NCBI GenBank assembly: GCA_020850735.1 | Contig: JADZEE010000065.1 | Location: forward strand, 1-64,000 | DNA: 64,000 nt | Direction of reading: 5' to 3' | Source of the DNA: Gammaproteobacteria bacterium | Lineage (GTDB): Bacteria; Pseudomonadota; Gammaproteobacteria; JADZEE01 | Shown here: positions 53,695 to 63,310 of the stretch, in pieces | Layout: the number at the start of each line of letters is the position of its first letter | Numbering within the stretch: the first letter of the stretch is position 1 | Notes under the pieces: generated by a model | The model's input: the letters and a program-made list of their open reading frames with translations, nothing else | Told to the model about the DNA's origin: nothing | Databases searched by the model: none | Position numbers and translations under genes: made by a program

Positions 53695-56600
53695 CAAGAA
53701 ATGAACTGATTGCAGCGGTCGCGCTCGACTTCATCAAAGCACTAGTTGAGCAAGAACCGGAAGGCTCGCTGCGCTATTGCATGCTTGGCCTTGAGGCCTC
53801 TCTTGTTCGCTCCATAGCGAAGGCTGTGTTAGGCGATACAGAGGCAAGTGCAACGGTGGCAGTTAGAATATCGTCTGCCTTTGACCCTGCCGTGGATCTT
53901 CCCGGCGAGGCAAGAAGCGATCAGTCCATTACACATTGGCGCCATTGCCGGCTTCCCGAAGGGAAAAGAGCGGTTCTGTTCGCAGCCTCGCAAGAAGAAC
54001 TTCAGCGCAACGACAAAAGCGTCGAGAAGATCACAAGGATTGAAACAGACACGCTGCGCGCCCGGTATGATGCATGGATTGACAAAGTCGGCCTCACTAC
54101 AGCGCATCTCGACCAGACCAAACGCAGTCATCTGTTAGCGGCTCTGGAATCCGCAAACGGCACTCATGCGGCACGTACGATCGAGACATTCGCGGATTTT
54201 GTGCTCGCGATTTCGGACGGCGTTATCTCGAAGAGCCTTCCGCTCCAGAAGGCCATTGACAATGCATTGCCCAGTCTCAGATTGCCACGTTATGCAGGCT
54301 ATTTTGATCGGATTCCTGAGAAAAGACGAAACACGCCGTCAGAGTGGAGCAAGGTATTCCGGCGACTTCACAGCCGGATGCGCCCGCTTCTCGTGCGGGA
54401 AACAGATCGTGGGGAACCAATTCCGCAGGAGTTGCTCAGGAGCAACCTTGAAGAACTCAAGGACCGTTTGACGGATACTGAATGTACGGCAATCGAGAAC
54501 TTCATCGATGCCGACCTGCGGCTTGATTGCTGGTCTGATAGTCAGAAGGCCTTGGTCGAACTGGATTGGCGAACGGTCTCCGACCTTTTCGAGGGCGTCA
54601 CAAAACGGGCTGCTCTCACGCTCGGCGAGCAGACGATCAAGTTCTTCGATGATGAATTCGACGATCAGCTCGACGACGATGAACGGGAATTGCTCGCCGG
54701 CACGTTCCCTAAAGAGCCATCGGACGATCTTCAGGAGTTCTTCGAGTCACACAGAGAACACCTGGCACGCGACAAGAAGCTTTCGAGTTCGTGGGAGCGT
54801 TACATATATAGGAACCCGCAGACGTACGACGATTTCCTCGTCGGGCTTCTGGCCACGATTGACGGTTTGCGCCGACGCACCGCAGACGACGAAATCGTCG
54901 AAAACAAGCTTCTCGTTCGTATTCCCAACGCGCGGGAAAAGAGCTTCTGGCGTGGCAAGAACCCTCGGGTTGCGCGGTATCTTGCGTATCGCTATAGGGG
55001 CCTAGGATCGCTCCTAGGGGAGGATGTCGAATTGGACTTAGGGAAGCTGGAAGAGTTCTACTTCCCACAGGCGGATGCCGATCTGGCTAAGGTCACATCC
55101 GGCTCAAAAGAAGCGAGATCGATCAAATTTGAGGTCGTCCTCGATCCGGATGGCGCAAAATCGAAGCTGATATTCCACTGGGAAATGCCGGTTGATGCTA
55201 TCGGCACGTCATTGCCCGATGACCTTGTCAGCATTGCTAATCACGATGGGGAGCATGCACTTCTGCCGACGGCAGATATTGCAAGGCAATCTGTCAGTTC
55301 CAAAGGCAGTATCCAGCGGGTCGCGCTGGATGACGTGAACACGATCCGCGATGTAACCAACACAAATGACGGCAAACTCGTAGCGCCGAACAAGGCAAGC
55401 GGTGATCGAAGCGGTGCATTTCTCTACGCTCTGGAGGAACTCTCCAAGGTTGTCGGCCAGGAAAACGCAGTTGAGATACGCGGAAAATTCGACACGTTTT
55501 TGAGCGCTTTTACAGAGGCGATACGCGAATGGACCTTGAAGGACGGAGAGGGCATCGCCTCCGATGCGTTCATCGCACAGGCTAATGCTTACGGTGAGCT
55601 TCTTGAGTCTCTCCTGGATCATGCGAACAACGATCTGGCCCGAGAAAAGCTCTGGCAGGAAACCCTGCGTTTCGGTGTTGCAAATATTGGCGCGGGTGCA
55701 CCTGCCGCGATCATCACGCCATGGCATCCTCTGCGTTTGGCGGAAATAAGTATCAAGGCTCGGCAGGCAGCCCGTCTGATTAGGGATGTGCTCTACGCAA
55801 ACGAGGACGACATTTCAGGGGCTGATCTGTTATTCGGTCAGGTCCAACGCGAGCTTGTCTCAAATTTCTATCCCGAAGTTTGCATCGGGTTCGATGACGA
55901 CAAACCTATTCTGCTTGCCGCTGCTGACACTGCATATGACTACACTCTGGCGGAACCGCCCTTGCGCCGTACTCGCCCCGACGGTGACGGCGCCCAGGAT
56001 ATCGACCCCGGCGTTGCGGCCAGAGCATTTGGCGCGGTTGGGGCACAATATCTCAAACTCCTGCCCCATGAACGAAACAACTTTTCGGTCGTCTTGTACA
56101 ACGCGGAGTCGAAAGCGCTGCCGAGCGCGCTTGCGTCGGAGCTTTCGAGCAAAGTTCAGCAAGAGAATGAGCTTCAATGCGATTTGCTTCTGACCCACTC
56201 GGAACCATCGAGCATACGACGTATTTATGAGCAACAAAATGCGACGGTCGGCGATGAATCTGGATCGATCATGGCAAGCGAGGCAGCACGAGATTTTCTG
56301 TCTCGCATGCGAGTCGGGTTCCTCGATACAACTGACCTCCCTAGTGACGAGGCGGACCGTGCTGCGGATTTGGTCGCTTTGCAGGACGTTGTGGCTCGAA
56401 ACGCCAAACTCGTTTGGAAAAAAGCACCGGGTGAGCGCCACCCCGAACTAGCCATACACGTTCCCGCACGGTGGTCGCGGCGGCGGCCGATTGGGGTCGC
56501 AGACACCGCTACTGCCGTATATCTCGCCTCCCCGTCACAACCACGCGTCGGTCAGACCTATCTAAACACGATCCAGTGGTTTCTCGATGGTGATAACTCC

Positions 56601-59072
56601 CTACCGGGAGACGTTATTCCGGCCAGGGAGGTAAATTTCCGAGACGGGGCAATTGGAGATGTGTTTGCGCAGACGCATCGGATCGGTGAATGGGTGGTCA
56701 ATTTTGACGAACTCGTGGATCGTCGGCTTCTGACGAACAATGGCGTCCACGTCATACGACATATTCACGACCGTTATGTCGATCGAAATATTATCGTCTC
56801 CACAACCTCGAAGCCGCGTCTTCTCCACGCGCTTCTTCGCCAGCGCCTCGATCGCCTCGATCCCGCCATAGCTGGCGGAGATGACAAAGTTATCGACAGC
56901 CTTATTGATCAAGCTAACGCAATCTCAGGGCAGGTTGTGATGCGTGCGGCGCGCTACGGGCACTACGCAAACGAACTGCTGGGTATCGTGTTGTCGATGG
57001 AAAAAATCCGTTCGGGCCTGGGAGGAGCAGATCTACCACTTGGCTGGTATTTCCTTGATGATTTTGCTTCCTGGTTCGGGCAACGCGAAGAGCAAATCGC
57101 CGACATCATGGCGATCGCACCTCGAGTAGAGAACGGCAATCCCCTTCTGAAAGTAGCGATTTCCGAAGCCAAGTTCGTCGGTTCAATGGGCTATCGGGCG
57201 CAAGCCAAGAAATCGGCGAAACAGTTGGAAGAAACGGTTGCCCGCATTGGTCGGGCGCTGGACCCCGAGCACAAGCGAATTGATCGTGATGTATGGCTGC
57301 ACCGCTTGGGTGACTTCATGATTGAGGGAATGGAACCGTTTGATTCAGCCCAGTTGAACGGTTGGGACCTTCATAGATGGTCGGATGAAGTACGACAGGA
57401 CAGAGTTCCAATCAAGCTTGTCGGGTTCTCTCACGTATTCGTTCATGATGATGATGAGTACGTGGATGCTGGCGACGCCTCACCGCTAAAGGGGATGCCG
57501 CACTGCTTACAGCAAATCTTTGACAAGCCGCGCGTAGCTGATGCGGTTCGTTCCTTTGCGTCGACTCGCGGTGCGTCTGAGGTACCACCCACTTTCGATG
57601 GCAGTGATTGGGCCGATGCCCTTGTGTCTTCGGAAACGAAGCGGCGGGACGACGGCGCGACTGAGGACGAGAGCCCACAGGCTTCTGAAGTAGAAGCAGT
57701 ATCCAACGATAGTGCAGCACGTGAAACGTCCGAAGCGAAACCAAAAACGAGAGAAAAAACCGGAGACGAGCAGGAACCGAGCGAAACTACGACATCTTCC
57801 GGCACTGACGAATCCGCCGGCGCCCAAGCAGAGGAAGAGGCGCTGATCGCCCAAGAATGTCGTGACAAATGGCCCTCACCTGAACTTGCCGCCTGGGTAA
57901 GCGCGGGGCGGGTTTCAGGCGATGACGACGATGAGGCGAAAGAATGGCTTGATATGACTGTGACCTCGTTGCAGCGTGCATTGCGCGGATACGATATGAC
58001 CGCTGAACTCGTTGGCGCGCGCCTTACGCCGAATGCTGCTCTCGTTCGTTTTCGTGGATCAGACGATCTCACTGTTCCGAAGGTCGAAAAGCGGCGGCAG
58101 GAACTTCTCACGTCTCATGCGATCGAGGTCATCAACGTCCTCGCTGCACCGATGGAAGTCGTGATCATGGTTGCCCGCCCGAGCAGGACAATCCTTCGCC
58201 TGCGTGATCTCTGGCGGCAACGTGAACTTCCGTCCAGCGCTCCGGCGTCGAATACAAGCCTGCTGCTGGGAGCCTGTGAAGCTGACGGCGAGTTGCTCTA
58301 TCTGAATGTCGGGGACGGATTCGGGGGGTTACAACCTCACGGCCCACATACATTGATTGCCGGTGAGACAGGGAGTGGTAAAGGCGTACTGGTCCAATGC
58401 CTGCTTCTGGATATCTGTGCAACGAACTCGCCCTCGTACGCTCGTATCCAGATGATTGACCCGAAGGCCGGTATCGACTTCCCCTGGCTCCGTCAAATGC
58501 CCCACCTTGACGGCGACTTGATCACTGATCGTGACGCGGCTGTTGAAGCATTAGAAGCGCTTGTTGCGGAAATGGAACGACGCAACCGTTTGCTGGCCGA
58601 AGCCGGTGTCACCAAGCTCTCTCATTACAATCGGAAAGTCGAAGCCAGTGAACGCTTGCCCCGGATCTGGTTGTTCCATGATGAATTGGCTGACTGGATG
58701 ATGATCAAAGAATACAGGGAGGCTGTGGAACTGAATGCCAACCGCCTCGGCGTCAAGGCGCGTGCAGCCGGCATAAACCTGGTGCTCGTGACGCAACGTC
58801 CGGACAAAGATGCTCTGCCGATGCAATTGCGAGCAAACTTATCCAACCGCCTCGTTTTAAAGGTAGCAGATAAACGGAATTCAGAACTGGTGTTGGACGA
58901 AGCTGGCGCGGAACGCTTACTCGGCCGGGGGCACCTCGCAGCCAAACTCTCCGGCGAAGGCAAGATCATACTTGCGCAAGTACCCTTTATTGACGAAGAC
59001 GGGATCGTAGAAGTTGCCGGACTTATTGCACGTGCCTGGCAGACACCGGAGCCGGAAGTAAGAGCCCGCTGA
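53691..59072 (+). CDS. sspH: SspH/DptH-like giant FtsK/HerA-type ATPase
   Basis: 1793 residues from a GTG overlapping the sspG stop. The first 1300 residues are helical and of unknown fold. A Ser/Glu/Thr-rich disordered linker lies at about 1314-1387. The C-terminal ATPase has Walker A GETGSGKG (1558-1565) followed by MIDPKAGIDF, Walker B IWLFHDELADW (about 1659-1668) and VTQRPDKDALP, the pattern of FtsK/HerA DNA translocases. In DptFGH/SspFGH sets this is the motor and largest subunit. It ends 9 bases before the sspD stop on the opposite strand. Confidence 0.82.
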   Translation: MTRNELIAAVALDFIKALVEQEPEGSLRYCMLGLEASLVRSIAKAVLGDTEASATVAVRISSAFDPAVDLPGEARSDQSITHWRHCRLPEGKRAVLFAASQEELQRNDKSVEKITRIETDTLRARYDAWIDKVGLTTAHLDQTKRSHLLAALESANGTHAARTIETFADFVLAISDGVISKSLPLQKAIDNALPSLRLPRYAGYFDRIPEKRRNTPSEWSKVFRRLHSRMRPLLVRETDRGEPIPQELLRSNLEELKDRLTDTECTAIENFIDADLRLDCWSDSQKALVELDWRTVSDLFEGVTKRAALTLGEQTIKFFDDEFDDQLDDDERELLAGTFPKEPSDDLQEFFESHREHLARDKKLSSSWERYIYRNPQTYDDFLVGLLATIDGLRRRTADDEIVENKLLVRIPNAREKSFWRGKNPRVARYLAYRYRGLGSLLGEDVELDLGKLEEFYFPQADADLAKVTSGSKEARSIKFEVVLDPDGAKSKLIFHWEMPVDAIGTSLPDDLVSIANHDGEHALLPTADIARQSVSSKGSIQRVALDDVNTIRDVTNTNDGKLVAPNKASGDRSGAFLYALEELSKVVGQENAVEIRGKFDTFLSAFTEAIREWTLKDGEGIASDAFIAQANAYGELLESLLDHANNDLAREKLWQETLRFGVANIGAGAPAAIITPWHPLRLAEISIKARQAARLIRDVLYANEDDISGADLLFGQVQRELVSNFYPEVCIGFDDDKPILLAAADTAYDYTLAEPPLRRTRPDGDGAQDIDPGVAARAFGAVGAQYLKLLPHERNNFSVVLYNAESKALPSALASELSSKVQQENELQCDLLLTHSEPSSIRRIYEQQNATVGDESGSIMASEAARDFLSRMRVGFLDTTDLPSDEADRAADLVALQDVVARNAKLVWKKAPGERHPELAIHVPARWSRRRPIGVADTATAVYLASPSQPRVGQTYLNTIQWFLDGDNSLPGDVIPAREVNFRDGAIGDVFAQTHRIGEWVVNFDELVDRRLLTNNGVHVIRHIHDRYVDRNIIVSTTSKPRLLHALLRQRLDRLDPAIAGGDDKVIDSLIDQANAISGQVVMRAARYGHYANELLGIVLSMEKIRSGLGGADLPLGWYFLDDFASWFGQREEQIADIMAIAPRVENGNPLLKVAISEAKFVGSMGYRAQAKKSAKQLEETVARIGRALDPEHKRIDRDVWLHRLGDFMIEGMEPFDSAQLNGWDLHRWSDEVRQDRVPIKLVGFSHVFVHDDDEYVDAGDASPLKGMPHCLQQIFDKPRVADAVRSFASTRGASEVPPTFDGSDWADALVSSETKRRDDGATEDESPQASEVEAVSNDSAARETSEAKPKTREKTGDEQEPSETTTSSGTDESAGAQAEEEALIAQECRDKWPSPELAAWVSAGRVSGDDDDEAKEWLDMTVTSLQRALRGYDMTAELVGARLTPNAALVRFRGSDDLTVPKVEKRRQELLTSHAIEVINVLAAPMEVVIMVARPSRTILRLRDLWRQRELPSSAPASNTSLLLGACEADGELLYLNVGDGFGGLQPHGPHTLIAGETGSGKGVLVQCLLLDICATNSPSYARIQMIDPKAGIDFPWLRQMPHLDGDLITDRDAAVEALEALVAEMERRNRLLAEAGVTKLSHYNRKVEASERLPRIWLFHDELADWMMIKEYREAVELNANRLGVKARAAGINLVLVTQRPDKDALPMQLRANLSNRLVLKVADKRNSELVLDEAGAERLLGRGHLAAKLSGEGKIILAQVPFIDEDGIVEVAGLIARAWQTPEPEVRAR

Positions 59073-59081
59073 GGTAGGATT

Positions 59082-59921
59082 CTATTTATGACACGCAAGG
59101 CAGACCTTGGCCTTGCCATACAGATCGTCGATGTCGAGCGGCTCACTGTCGGGTCGTAGCGGGTTCGACTGGACCTTCGAGCGCATGCGGGCAACCCGCT
59201 GCTCGTGATCCTGCCTGATTTGCGCGATGCGCTCCGGCTGTTCCAGTGCTTGCAATGACTCACCCTGGCTCCAAGTGAAGGGCGAACCATGTTCAACGGC
59301 ATCCTTCTCGTATGCCTTGGCTTCCTCGAATGCTTCGGGATGTTCCTCCTTGAGACGCACCCATTCGATCTTCTGCTGGAAGAAGCAAAAGGTACAGCCG
59401 CTACGCGTGCGCCACGAATAGTATTTCGGCAAGCCGAGCCCGGCCCCATCGAGAATCTCCAGCACACCGGCCTTGTCGATCCCCGCCTGCTTGAACGGCA
59501 GCTTGACGACGAGACGGTCGTGTTTGGACGAATAGCCTTCGCGGTATTCCTCGTCGCTTCGGATCGCGACATAACTGTAAATGGTGGCTCCGTCGGCCAG
59601 CAACGGTCGCAGCCAGTGCTCGAACGGGCGCAGCTTGAGCTGCCGCGTGCACCAGCGTGTCTGGGCCGACGGCAGAAAATCGTTGTATTGTTTGAGCCAG
59701 AAATCGAAATCCCGGTCGGGGTTCAGCCGCAGGATCGGCTTGCCGAGGAAGCCTTCAAGCCGCCCGAGGTACTCGTAGACTTCCGGCAATTCCTTGCCCG
59801 TGTCCGTGAAAAAATACTCGATATCCAGCTCGGGATGATGCTGCCGCATGTAAACGGCGAGCGCCGCGCTGTCGCGCCCGCCGGAGAGGCCAAGTACGTG
59901 TTTCACGGAATCGGTCGTCAA
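59082..59921 (-). CDS. sspD: SspD-like ATP pyrophosphatase (DndC/PAPS-reductase family)
   Basis: 279 residues from a TTG that overlaps the sspC stop. The PP-loop SGGRDS is at 13-18. Cysteines at 91, 176, 179, 274 and 277 include two CxxC pairs (CTFC, CLAC) suited to an iron-sulfur cluster or metal. This is the fold of PAPS reductases and of DndC/SspD, which activate sulfur transfer into the DNA backbone. No other sulfate-assimilation gene is here, and it is the third gene of an overlapped operon with the SspC and SspB homologs, so SspD is preferred over CysH. Confidence 0.82.
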   Translation of the reverse strand: MTTDSVKHVLGLSGGRDSAALAVYMRQHHPELDIEYFFTDTGKELPEVYEYLGRLEGFLGKPILRLNPDRDFDFWLKQYNDFLPSAQTRWCTRQLKLRPFEHWLRPLLADGATIYSYVAIRSDEEYREGYSSKHDRLVVKLPFKQAGIDKAGVLEILDGAGLGLPKYYSWRTRSGCTFCFFQQKIEWVRLKEEHPEAFEEAKAYEKDAVEHGSPFTWSQGESLQALEQPERIAQIRQDHEQRVARMRSKVQSNPLRPDSEPLDIDDLYGKAKVCLACHK

Positions 59922-62900
59922 GAAGCGGCCCTTCCTTTCCCATTCTTGTGCGTTGGCGGGGATTTCTGCATATAGCGCGTACTGAGTTCCGCCAGCGCCG
60001 CCAGAATGATGCTGCGGCGGCTGGTGTCGGATTGTTCCAGCGTGACGGCCACGCGCTCGATAAGCTCGTTGACGGCTGCGCGGTCGGAGTCGGCTATGTC
60101 GAATTCCTCCAGCAGCGGCGCGGGACGGCCGTCCATGCCGATCACGACGGCCATCGCCTGCCGCTTGTCGGGGCGGCCCTTGACGCGCGCATAGGTCTCC
60201 GCGCGCAGGAACTTCTGCGCCATGTCGGCAAGCTCTATCGCGGCCTGGTCGAGGTCGGGATCGACCCAGTCGCGCGGCGGCTTGTTCGCGGCAAGACTGG
60301 CAATGCCTTCGAAGCTCTCGTCCGAACCGTCGAACTGCGACAGCCGGCCGACGAAGGCGTCGAGCCGGAAGTCCCCGGCGAGCTGCCTGATGTTCTCGGC
60401 ACGCTCGCGCAATTCCGCGAGTGACTGCGGCGAGACGTTCGGGACCTGCAACTCCGCAAGCATGAGATCGCGCAAGCGATGCAGCATGGAGGGGTACGCC
60501 TGTACCAGTTCCTCCAGCCCCTCGCGGACGGTTCCGATGATGCGGCGCAAGTCTTCTGCGTTCGCAAGCGAAACGTCTTCGCCGAGCGTTCCCGGAATAT
60601 CGTCGAACAGGAATTGGTTCGGATCATGCGCGCGTTTGAACAGGTCGCGGATGTTTACGGCATTGGCGGACAGTCGCATCGTCCGCTCGGTCCACTTCGG
60701 AAGCTGGTCGTAGATCGAGACAAGTCCGCGGCCGACATCGATCGGCTCCAGGTGCACCAGCTCGTTCGTCTTGTCGAGATCGCGAACGACTTGTGCCATG
60801 CCCGACAACAGGCGGCGCGAGACATCGCCGAGGTCCATCCAGCGCAATTGGATGAAGGCCGGGTCCTTGGCAAGATAGTCCACGTCCACGTCATCGAACT
60901 TCGCCCTGAATATGCCGTCGCGGTAGACGGCGATCTTGTCGCGCTGCGACAACACGAAAGAGACGGCGAGAAGCGGCATCATACCGTCTTTCACGCCGAA
61001 GGGCGGCTTGCGCCACTCGTCGAACAGCTCGGAGAAGGCGACCGTGCGATCGGCATGCGCCTTCACATGGTCGAATGCCTTCTGCCACAACGAGGCCAGG
61101 CGACATGGATCGGCCCCGCTCGTTACCGGTGATACGAAGCGCCAGCTCTTTCCCTGCTGCGCATAGAGGCCCGTTGCCTCCAGTATGGAGGCGAACAACC
61201 CGCCCTCGGCCGGAAAACCCTCAATACCAAGGCGCGGTTCGCCCTCGTTCAGGACCATGCGCCGCAGCAGGGTATTTTGCGCCGCGATGGCGTTGCTCGA
61301 CGGCTTCTGGCGGTTCAGCAACTCGTTATGCAGACACGGCGACTGGTCGAAACGGCGATCCGCCAGTTCGGAGGCGATGCCGTTCAAATCCGCCTGCCGC
61401 AGGCGTTTCGGCTGGTGGTTCTTGCGGAACCACAACGCATTATCGAACGCTTTGTGCAGTTCGGCTTCAAGCAGGGCCTGCAAGGCTGCAAGGCGCGCGG
61501 AGACTTCCCGCCGCGCCACGGGATCGCCGGCGAGTTCGGGGTGATCGTTGCTGACGGTGTCGAGCGCGAACAGCTCGCGCGCCAGCGGCACGACGGCCCA
61601 TGACCTCTTGGAAATCCCGACAACGATGTCCCATGCGTCGCTGTGACGCGCCGCTTTGCGGCACAGGTCCTCGGCGTGGTCTTCACTTTCCCCTTCGGTG
61701 GGAATGGCCAGCAGGAACTGGCCGATCGCGCCGTTCTCCGGCTCAAATCCTGCGGCGAATTCGACGATGCCGCTGACCGGGACGATGTTCACGTCGTACC
61801 AGCGCAGCGCGCCTGTCTCGTGATAGTGGCGTTTGGCAAGAATCGGTTGTAGTCCGGAAAGTGTCTTGAGTTCCTTGAAATCGATCTCGTCGATCTCGTC
61901 GAGTGCGGCGCGGACCGCCGCGTCGATGTCGAAGTCGCTGCCCGCGAATATGGCGCGGGCGTCGAGGAACTTCTTGAAGATGGTGAAGGACCATGTGTCG
62001 AGTTGCGACAACGCCTGTTCGAGCGCTTTCACGGAAGTGTCGCGGAAACAGGTGCGCAGCAATTCGGAATTCGCCACGAGGCCCGAGCGCTCCTTGAACA
62101 AGTCGATGACAGCGATTGTCTTGAGCAACCTGATATGGAGCGCGTCTCCGCCGATGGCTTCACAGCGCTCAAGCGCTTCCGCCGCCAGTGCCCAGCGGTG
62201 GCCATCGGGCGATGCGAGAATGGACGGCTCCAGATTGGCGCGCAGGTAGTCCCAAAGCCGGTCGGGACCATACAGCTCGCCGTCCCCGGCATGGTTCAGG
62301 AAGTCCTGAAATCCGTGGGGTTCGGATGAATTGAGGAAACCGAATATGCTCCGCTGGTTCTGCCCGAATCGGCGTCGCGAAATCGGCCCCAGCAGACACG
62401 CCACGACGGGGTGCAGCGGCCAGCATGCTTCGAGCATGGCTGCTAGTCGTTCCGCTTCGTCGGCGCGGTCACGGCGCGCGAAACCCGCCACGGCGGTGGC
62501 CAGCGGACCAGGTTTCTTCGGGCGATGATCGCTCTCGATCGCGCGGGAGACCAGGTCGATCTGTTCCTCGCCAGCGGTGTTGACGATCAGGTCGATAAAG
62601 CGGCCCTGGATCTTCGCCCACTCATCGCGCATCTCGTGCGACAGGCGGTGGGCGTATTCTTCAAACGCCTGGTGCAGCACGCCGACGATCAGGAAACGCC
62701 CCTTGCTTCGAGACGCCGCCTCGGCGAGCTGCTGGAGAATGTAGATGTCGGAGCCGTCCTGCGCGGCGGCTTCGAGGAACTTGCCCATCTCGTCGATGAA
62801 CAGGACCAGCCCGCCGTGGGTTCTGGGCTTTTCGGCGGCTGCGTTCGTCAGTGCGGCCATCAGGTTGCTTTCGGTCCAGCCGCCGCGCGGCTGCCGCGAC

Positions 62901-63310
62901 ACGAGCCCGGTCCGCTTCGCGGCTTCGCCGATGACGGCGACGGGATCGTCGCGCCGCGCGACGACGGGAAGGACACGCCATCCCTTTGTCCCTGTCGGCA
63001 GTGCGTTATGGATGGTCTTCGTCAGCTTTGTGCCGAATACTTTGGTCGCTTCCTTCTGCAATCCGGCGTTGCCGTTCAGCAAGGCGCTCAGGGCAACGAC
63101 AAGGCTCGATTTGCCGCTGCCGTAGGGACCGGTCCATGTGAACGCGCCTTGCCCGGTTTCGGAGACGTGACGCGCCATTGTCGCAAGGATGTCGGCAGAG
63201 GACTGCGGACAGACAAAGCCTTCAAGCGCAGCGGCGACGCCGAGGTCGGAGTCGATGCGAATCGATCTCAGAAAGCGGCGGGCGATGCGGACGTGCTCGT
63301 TCAAAGCCAT
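59918..63310 (-). CDS. sspC: SspC-like large P-loop ATPase
   Basis: 1130 residues. Walker A GPYGSGKSS is at 61-69 and Walker B VLFIDE at 169-174, in an N-terminal AAA-type domain; the remaining 700 or so residues are helical with no further motif I recognise. The ATG overlaps the sspB stop (TGATG) and the stop overlaps the sspD start, so the three are one operon. In the Ssp system SspC is the ATPase that works with SspB and SspD in DNA sulfur modification. Confidence 0.75.
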   Translation of the reverse strand: MALNEHVRIARRFLRSIRIDSDLGVAAALEGFVCPQSSADILATMARHVSETGQGAFTWTGPYGSGKSSLVVALSALLNGNAGLQKEATKVFGTKLTKTIHNALPTGTKGWRVLPVVARRDDPVAVIGEAAKRTGLVSRQPRGGWTESNLMAALTNAAAEKPRTHGGLVLFIDEMGKFLEAAAQDGSDIYILQQLAEAASRSKGRFLIVGVLHQAFEEYAHRLSHEMRDEWAKIQGRFIDLIVNTAGEEQIDLVSRAIESDHRPKKPGPLATAVAGFARRDRADEAERLAAMLEACWPLHPVVACLLGPISRRRFGQNQRSIFGFLNSSEPHGFQDFLNHAGDGELYGPDRLWDYLRANLEPSILASPDGHRWALAAEALERCEAIGGDALHIRLLKTIAVIDLFKERSGLVANSELLRTCFRDTSVKALEQALSQLDTWSFTIFKKFLDARAIFAGSDFDIDAAVRAALDEIDEIDFKELKTLSGLQPILAKRHYHETGALRWYDVNIVPVSGIVEFAAGFEPENGAIGQFLLAIPTEGESEDHAEDLCRKAARHSDAWDIVVGISKRSWAVVPLARELFALDTVSNDHPELAGDPVARREVSARLAALQALLEAELHKAFDNALWFRKNHQPKRLRQADLNGIASELADRRFDQSPCLHNELLNRQKPSSNAIAAQNTLLRRMVLNEGEPRLGIEGFPAEGGLFASILEATGLYAQQGKSWRFVSPVTSGADPCRLASLWQKAFDHVKAHADRTVAFSELFDEWRKPPFGVKDGMMPLLAVSFVLSQRDKIAVYRDGIFRAKFDDVDVDYLAKDPAFIQLRWMDLGDVSRRLLSGMAQVVRDLDKTNELVHLEPIDVGRGLVSIYDQLPKWTERTMRLSANAVNIRDLFKRAHDPNQFLFDDIPGTLGEDVSLANAEDLRRIIGTVREGLEELVQAYPSMLHRLRDLMLAELQVPNVSPQSLAELRERAENIRQLAGDFRLDAFVGRLSQFDGSDESFEGIASLAANKPPRDWVDPDLDQAAIELADMAQKFLRAETYARVKGRPDKRQAMAVVIGMDGRPAPLLEEFDIADSDRAAVNELIERVAVTLEQSDTSRRSIILAALAELSTRYMQKSPPTHKNGKGRAAS

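Noticed and set aside
50333-59072. A BREX or DISARM type system
   Set aside because: No methyltransferase, helicase or alkaline-phosphatase-like gene is present; the three-gene order and motifs fit DptFGH/SspFGH.
59082-59921. Assimilatory PAPS reductase (CysH)
   Set aside because: The PP-loop fold is the same, but no sulfate-assimilation genes are nearby and the gene overlaps an SspC-like ATPase in one operon with a DUF4007 gene.
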